From assembly GCA_051880035.1 (NCBI GenBank), contig JBJENE010000019.1, positions 1 to 17,455 of the forward strand: DNA of 17,455 nt, read 5' to 3'. Numbering within the stretch: the first letter of the stretch is position 1; each line of letters begins with the position of its first letter. A program made the translations under genes and the position numbers. The DNA comes from Eshraghiella sp051880035. Its GTDB lineage: Bacteria > Bacillota > Clostridia > Lachnospirales > Lachnospiraceae. Under the pieces are notes generated by a model. It was given only the letters and a program-made list of their open reading frames with translations, did no database searches and was not told the DNA's origin. Positions 15,317 through 17,455 of this stretch are shown here, piece by piece.

Positions 15317-16585
15317 TTAAAGTATGACCCTCAATATAAACCAATCATCTTTCACTGAGAACTGGAAGTTGCCGTTCAGTTTTTCTGTGACATAGCGGAT
15401 ACTTTGCGTGCCGAATCCGTGACCTTCTTTACTGCTATACGGAATACCATCCGTCAATACAGGCTTCTCGGCAAAGGTGTTTTTGACGGAAATCAGCAGC
15501 TTGTCATCGTCCGTTCGCAGATAAAGTGAAATGTGCCGTTTTTCCTGTTCCAGCGGCAGCACTGCATGAATCGCATTTTCCAGGGCGTTGGAAAGGATAG
15601 AGGTCAAATCGACATCCGAAACGTGCAGATGCTCTGGGATATTAACGGATTGTTGAAAATCAATCCGGTTTTCTTCAATCACATTTTCGTATGATGAAAG
15701 AATCATATTTACAATCTCATTTTTGCAGAATCTATGCATTGCGGTTCTGTCCACATAGGAAACTATCCCGTTAATATACTCCTTTGCCTTATCGCATTCG
15801 CCGCTATCAATATAAGCGGCAATTGTGGTAAGAAAATGACGCATATCATGGCGCAGAAGCGATACTGTATAGGCAGAACGTTTTTGGGCTTCAATTTCTT
15901 TTTGGGATTGTATCTGCTGCATTTCCAGAATACGGCTTTTCTGTTCAGCCTCGCGCTTTCCCTCATACTGCTTGAAATATACAAGCAAAAACAAAAGATA
16001 AGAGATACAAAGAACAAAGCCGAGAAATTCGGCAACAACTTTTTTGCCGGAATAAATCAGTGTGGTGTAAACACCTGTTACATAATCAAAAAGATAATAT
16101 GTAAACGGCAGAATCGCAAAAATGATCACTGCCTTGGTGGGCTTGTGTATCAACTGTGCGGCAGCATTTGATACGAACCGGATTAGAACGACAAAAACAA
16201 CTATCGTGGTAATAATCCTGACACTGTAATATACCCATTCAAGCTTTGTGATATCAAGCATGGCAAGTCCGACCCATTTGCTTATCTGGCAACACAGATA
16301 AGCAATCAGTACCGAAAGGGCACAACTAAGTGCTTTATACTTATAGAACAATGTAAGAAAAATAATCAGCGGAAGGTGAATAATAAGCGGATATATCTGC
16401 GCGGTAAATGCAGCTCCGAAGAAAATAAAAATGAGAGCACTAACTGCACTGACAGCGGAGTAAAACCCGAACAATATCACAATATTTCTGCGGTTCATCC
16501 GTATGCCGAGAAAGGCGGCTGACAGATACACACCGAAAAACAGCGTGACCGCGTTATGTAGTAAGTTTAAGACGCTGTTAAACAT
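15317..16585 (-). CDS. membrane sensor histidine kinase, GHKL/AgrC-like
   Basis: This 422-residue membrane kinase partners the response regulator encoded just upstream. The first 205 residues are hydrophobic with about six membrane helices and no obvious extracellular sensor domain, as in AgrC-type peptide receptors. A charged coiled-coil-like stretch (about 207-236) leads to the dimerisation helix SLLRHDMRHFLTTIAAY, with His246 the likely phosphorylation site. The GHKL-type ATPase domain follows, with the N-box SNALENAIHAV (332-342) and glycine-rich GHGFGTQSIR (388-397). AAAGGAAA precedes the ATG, 14 bases after the regulator gene, so the two form an operon. The signal is unknown; no AgrB-like protease or peptide gene is visible in the window. 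Confidence 0.92.
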   Translation of the reverse strand: MFNSVLNLLHNAVTLFFGVYLSAAFLGIRMNRRNIVILFGFYSAVSAVSALIFIFFGAAFTAQIYPLIIHLPLIIFLTLFYKYKALSCALSVLIAYLCCQISKWVGLAMLDITKLEWVYYSVRIITTIVVFVVLIRFVSNAAAQLIHKPTKAVIIFAILPFTYYLFDYVTGVYTTLIYSGKKVVAEFLGFVLCISYLLFLLVYFKQYEGKREAEQKSRILEMQQIQSQKEIEAQKRSAYTVSLLRHDMRHFLTTIAAYIDSGECDKAKEYINGIVSYVDRTAMHRFCKNEIVNMILSSYENVIEENRIDFQQSVNIPEHLHVSDVDLTSILSNALENAIHAVLPLEQEKRHISLYLRTDDDKLLISVKNTFAEKPVLTDGIPYSSKEGHGFGTQSIRYVTEKLNGNFQFSVKDDWFILRVIL

Positions 16586-16599
16586 ACAATTTTCCTTTC

Positions 16600-17313
16600 T
16601 TAATCCCCGAAAACAAATGAAAAGTACGCTTCTTTGAATGCTTTACCATAACCTCTGGCAATCGGGATGCTGCGCCCGGACTTTGCAATAATCTCCGTCA
16701 TACTGAAATGGTCCACATTGGGCAGATAAACAAGATAGCTGCGGTGGCATTTAAAAAAGCCGTCGTTTTCGGAAATCCGTTCTTCCAGGGAACGCAGCGG
16801 CTCAACCGCTTCGACTGTTTTCCCTGTCCTCAGATAAAATACGACTTTTTTGTTTTGTGCTTCGGCGTATTCAATATCATGAAAATACAATTTCTGATAT
16901 CCAAAAGAGGTTTTTAAAATGATATTTTTGGATTCTGTTTCAAAGGCGTGACTGCATTCGTCAAGCGTTTCCTTTACTTTTTCATAGGTAACAGGCTTGA
17001 GCAGATAGTCCTGAGCTTTCACCTCATAGGAATCCAGAGCGAATTCCGGGGAGGAAGTCAGGAAAATGATTTTAACGGCATTGTCATTAAGCCGCAGTTC
17101 TTTAGCAGTATCTATTCCGTTTAGCAGCGGCATAATGATATCTAAAAAGATAATATCCATATGGGTGACGGCATTTTTTGCGAGCAACGCGTCGCCATTA
17201 TCAAAACGGTATATTTCAGCCGGAGTGTTGCTTTGCTCCGACCATCTTTCAACCATATTGCCGGCCTGTTGCAAAAATTCCGGACTGTCATCACATACGG
17301 CAATTCGTATCAT
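16600..17313 (-). CDS. LytTR-type response regulator (AgrA/LytR-like)
   Basis: This DNA-binding response regulator has 237 residues. The receiver domain has the acidic pair Asp8-Asp9, phosphorylation site Asp58 in DIIFLDIIMP, Thr86 in IIFLTSS and Lys106 in YLLKPV. The LytTR domain spans about 131-233 (ILKTSFGYQKLYFHDIEYAE, FFKCHRSYLVYLPNVD, IPIARGYGKAF). I chose the ATG at 17313 because GGGGTGGG lies 5 bases upstream; the in-frame ATG at 17343 would add 10 unconserved residues and lacks a ribosome site. It is the first gene of a two-gene operon with the kinase. LytTR proteins bind paired short direct repeats, and such repeats sit at this operon's own promoter. Confidence 0.94.
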   Translation of the reverse strand: MIRIAVCDDSPEFLQQAGNMVERWSEQSNTPAEIYRFDNGDALLAKNAVTHMDIIFLDIIMPLLNGIDTAKELRLNDNAVKIIFLTSSPEFALDSYEVKAQDYLLKPVTYEKVKETLDECSHAFETESKNIILKTSFGYQKLYFHDIEYAEAQNKKVVFYLRTGKTVEAVEPLRSLEERISENDGFFKCHRSYLVYLPNVDHFSMTEIIAKSGRSIPIARGYGKAFKEAYFSFVFGD

Positions 17314-17357
17314 GGAATCCCACCCCTGTATATTAATGTTCATTAGTTGTTATCTAT

Positions 17358-17386
17358 ATTCTACTTTGTTTCCGTGCCTTTTTCAA
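17358..17386 (-). promoter_or_regulatory. promoter of the two-component operon
   Basis: On the minus strand TTGAAA (17386-17381) and TAGAAT (17363-17358) are separated by exactly 17 bases, both one base away from consensus. The expected start lies near 17351, giving a leader of about 38 bases to the chosen ATG at 17313. Confidence 0.6.
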
Positions 17387-17400
17387 CTGCACAAAACTGC
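17385..17400 (-). promoter_or_regulatory. tandem GCAGTT repeats at the promoter
   Basis: GCAGTT occurs twice on the minus strand, at 17400-17395 and 17390-17385, ten bases apart (one helical turn); the second copy runs into the -35 box. The core resembles the CAGTT element of AgrA/VirR-type LytTR sites, although those are usually spaced about two turns apart. Probable autoregulation, inferred. Confidence 0.45.
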
Positions 17401-17455
17401 ATTGATAGTGTAAATTTATATTCGGATTTAATGGGATAGAGTTCGCCCTTGATGC

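Noticed and set aside
15734..16171. Plus-strand 145-codon open frame within the sensor kinase region
   Set aside because: It is antisense to the kinase, whose membrane helices and ATPase motifs are intact; no ribosome site or recognisable domain supports it.
17314..17343. Upstream ATG at 17343 for the response regulator
   Set aside because: It has no ribosome site; the internal ATG has GGGGTGGG 5 bases ahead and begins the receiver domain in the usual way.

Overview
The window looks like a piece of chromosome from an anaerobic Gram-positive of the class Clostridia, most likely family Lachnospiraceae. The grounds are moderately AT-rich DNA with strong AGGAGG-type ribosome binding sites, a paired glgC-glgD, a spoVG homologue, the long type-2 form of galT found in Firmicutes, and an AgrC/AgrA-like two-component pair. 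The family placement is inferred from gene content; no rRNA is present to confirm it. I see no tRNA, rRNA, CRISPR array, insertion sequence or prophage gene.

Layout. (1) Positions 1-1065, minus strand: the first 355 codons of murC (peptidoglycan synthesis), cut by the window edge. (2) 1251-4174: a divergent glgC-glgD pair (ADP-glucose synthesis for glycogen) followed by spoVG and a terminator. (3) 4199-6635: a complete three-gene ABC importer of the polar amino acid type (lipoprotein, permease, ATPase) with its own promoter and terminator. The lipoprotein has the two halves of the family-3 binding fold in swapped order, a circular permutation. (4) 6646-10505: a carbohydrate module with a divergent AraC regulator, a GH127 beta-L-arabinofuranosidase and an atypical nucleoside hydrolase-like protein. 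(5) 10539-15303: a Leloir galactose operon consisting of a regulator with an ArsR-type DNA-binding head and an unfamiliar C-terminal domain, then galK, galE and galT. Its promoter is followed by two near-identical 17-bp palindromes that look like a twin operator. (6) 15317-17400, minus strand: a membrane sensor kinase and LytTR response regulator, with a good promoter and tandem GCAGTT repeats abutting and overlapping its -35 box.

Functional links. GalK and GalT turn galactose into glucose-1-phosphate, the substrate of GlgC, so the window holds both a source and a sink for that metabolite. The GH127 module probably processes arabinofuranose-containing material inside the cell, since the enzyme has no signal peptide. 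The ABC importer and the two-component system have no obvious partner genes here; in particular no peptide precursor or AgrB-like protease is visible.

Most worth a second look: the permuted binding protein (4290-5084), the ArsR-headed galactose regulator with its twin operator (10575-11544), and the nucleoside hydrolase-like protein paired with GH127 (9516-10409).
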